Origin: Bacteroidia bacterium
Lineage (GTDB): Bacteria; Bacteroidota; Bacteroidia; Flavobacteriales; Flavobacteriaceae
Length of the DNA stretch: 7,103 nt
Reading direction: 5' to 3'
Assembly (NCBI GenBank): GCA_030431085.1
Contig: JAUIJW010000124.1
Span: forward strand, 1 to 7,103
Part shown: piece after piece, positions 6,901-7,103 of the stretch
Numbering within the stretch: position 1 is the first letter of the stretch
Layout of the letters: every line of letters begins with the position of its first letter
Program-made: the position numbers and the translations under genes
Notes under the pieces: generated by a model
Databases searched by the model: none
The model's input: only the letters and a program-made list of their open reading frames with translations
What the model was told of the DNA's origin: nothing

Positions 6901-7103
6901 TCCTAAATCGGCAGTGATAAAATAATAAGCTTTGTCACTATATATATTGTTGATATGTTTAGATTGGTTGATGTTTTGATAATCGATATGCCAAGATTCT
7001 GGACCTTGTCCGTAGAATAATATAAAATCGTCATTGTTAAATATACCATCGTCTTCTCCATGAACTAAAATGGCATTTTCTTGTAAATCATCATGTCTAA
7101 ACG
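3958..7103 (-). CDS. porU: Type IX secretion system sortase PorU (C25 gingipain-like), 5' end outside window
   Basis: PorU is the cell-surface cysteine peptidase of the T9SS that removes the C-terminal signal of cargo and, in Porphyromonas, joins it to A-LPS. The frame stays open to the right edge, giving 1047 visible residues. A start at the internal ATG 6651 is wrong, because family sequence lies upstream of it (ILVHGEDDG 11-19, DDFILFYGQGPESW 24-37, VYVKIRAAA 135-143). Only the signal peptide and first N-terminal segment are missing. The C25 domain spans about 318-685: VTRDYL, LFGDASFDF, VTDDYFGMMD, then catalytic His559 in DYFGHGGINGW and Cys593 in VTVTCDF. Ig-like strands follow, and a C-terminal secretion-type domain (about 940-1047) carries LNYPNPF, FTISGKLI, WNGLDDFGNKIGKGVYIYKL and final KLVILQ. 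porV follows 36 bp downstream. In F. johnsoniae I recall gldJ just upstream of porU, so it may lie right of this window. Confidence 0.93.
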   Translation of the reverse strand, partial: FRHDDLQENAILVHGEDDGIFNNDDFILFYGQGPESWHIDYQNINQSKHINNIYSDKAYYFITADLGPGKRISTQTVINQEASNIITTYQDFVVYEKDNLNLFSHGQQWLGEDFSYQNEYFFTFPFEHYSNTHPVYVKIRAAAISSTTTKMSVQLNNQPLFDLNFNALSSYSYNLASVKENTANTLLSSDKINLNLNFDNGSNPSARAYLDYIEIIGTKNLVASNKQFTFTNTQAAQPNLIYEFQINQADEIDQVWDISNPLNPVILSNIGSSDFVFKRYGNPNNKFVAISKSDTYTPEILDRSSVTNQNLHGLQNIDYLIVTRDYLSHEAEKLAQYHRNQNNLNAKVVTLDKIYNEFASGSPDLTAIRDFIRMLYYNSKTKIKFVCLFGDASFDFKDRITNNNNIVPAFQSFESFNLTTSYVTDDYFGMMDASEGELKYNDLQDVATGRYTVTSALEASATIAKTLNYYHKKSFGHWRNLLTFVADDPDHPTEYILQQALDNLTKEIADKKPSFNIKKIYADAYQQESTAGGERYPSVNEAISNAVETGTLLVDYFGHGGINGWANERILEVPEIQNWFNPNALPLFVTVTCDFTKFDNPLQPTAGEYTFLNANGGASNMITTTREIFINVGQSFNQALIRNLLDFENNGFTISEALMYTKHQFSTVQRLFIQNLGDPAMSLAIAQPNVKISKLNGIDISQSKDTLKALSKIRIEGMVTDENDQILNHYNGTLFTTIYDKALDKTTLDNDNFGRKMTFKAVESKIFSGKSSVENGLFNFEFIVPKDIRIAYGNAKVSFYSDNQIMEKGGYNNDLIIGGINTSAPQDNEGPIVELFMNDESFVDGGNTNESPILYAIMQDESGINTSITAVDHDIIAILDGDEANPIMLNDYYETELNNFKKGKVKYPLRNLEPGLHTVKIKVWDTYNNPSETTLSFIVVDNNNLVLSNVLNYPNPFVNYTEFWFNHNKPNEPLEVQVQIFTISGKLIKTLNQSVQSDGLLSRDISWNGLDDFGNKIGKGVYIYKLRVQSRLSNTKAEKIEKLVILQ

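Overview
The base composition (AT-rich), the A/T-rich leaders without clear Shine-Dalgarno sequences, the TAnnTTTG-type -7 promoter motifs and above all the porU-porV pair of the type IX secretion system (T9SS) point to a member of Bacteroidota, most likely family Flavobacteriaceae. I cannot name the species from sequence alone.

Left edge (1-238): the start of a leftward secreted-protein gene, with a signal peptide and the beginning of what looks like a carboxypeptidase-regulatory-like domain. It is put out of frame by a perfect 13-bp tandem duplication at 28-53. A short divergent promoter region (170-238) separates it from pepE. Rightward pair (239-1859): pepE (aspartyl dipeptidase, S51) and a YdhF-type aldo/keto reductase, 19 bp apart and probably co-transcribed. 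A 49-bp convergent gap (1860-1908) holds no recognisable terminator.

Leftward block (1909-7103, transcribed from right to left): porU (T9SS C25-family sortase, its 5' end beyond the window), porV (T9SS outer-membrane shuttle barrel), cdd (cytidine deaminase) and a group III truncated haemoglobin. Gaps are 36, 3 and 0 bp, so this looks like one polycistronic unit. PorU and PorV act together at the cell surface: PorV carries exported cargo, and PorU cleaves the C-terminal secretion signal. cdd and the globin have no obvious mechanistic link to secretion and may simply share the transcript.

I do not see a wholly new system here. The most noteworthy item is the 13-bp duplication: removing one copy restores an open frame to the window edge with a plausible domain sequence. 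It is therefore a recent inactivation, a slippage-type on/off switch or an assembly error. There is no gene-free stretch longer than 300 bases, and I saw no tRNA, rRNA, CRISPR array or insertion sequence.
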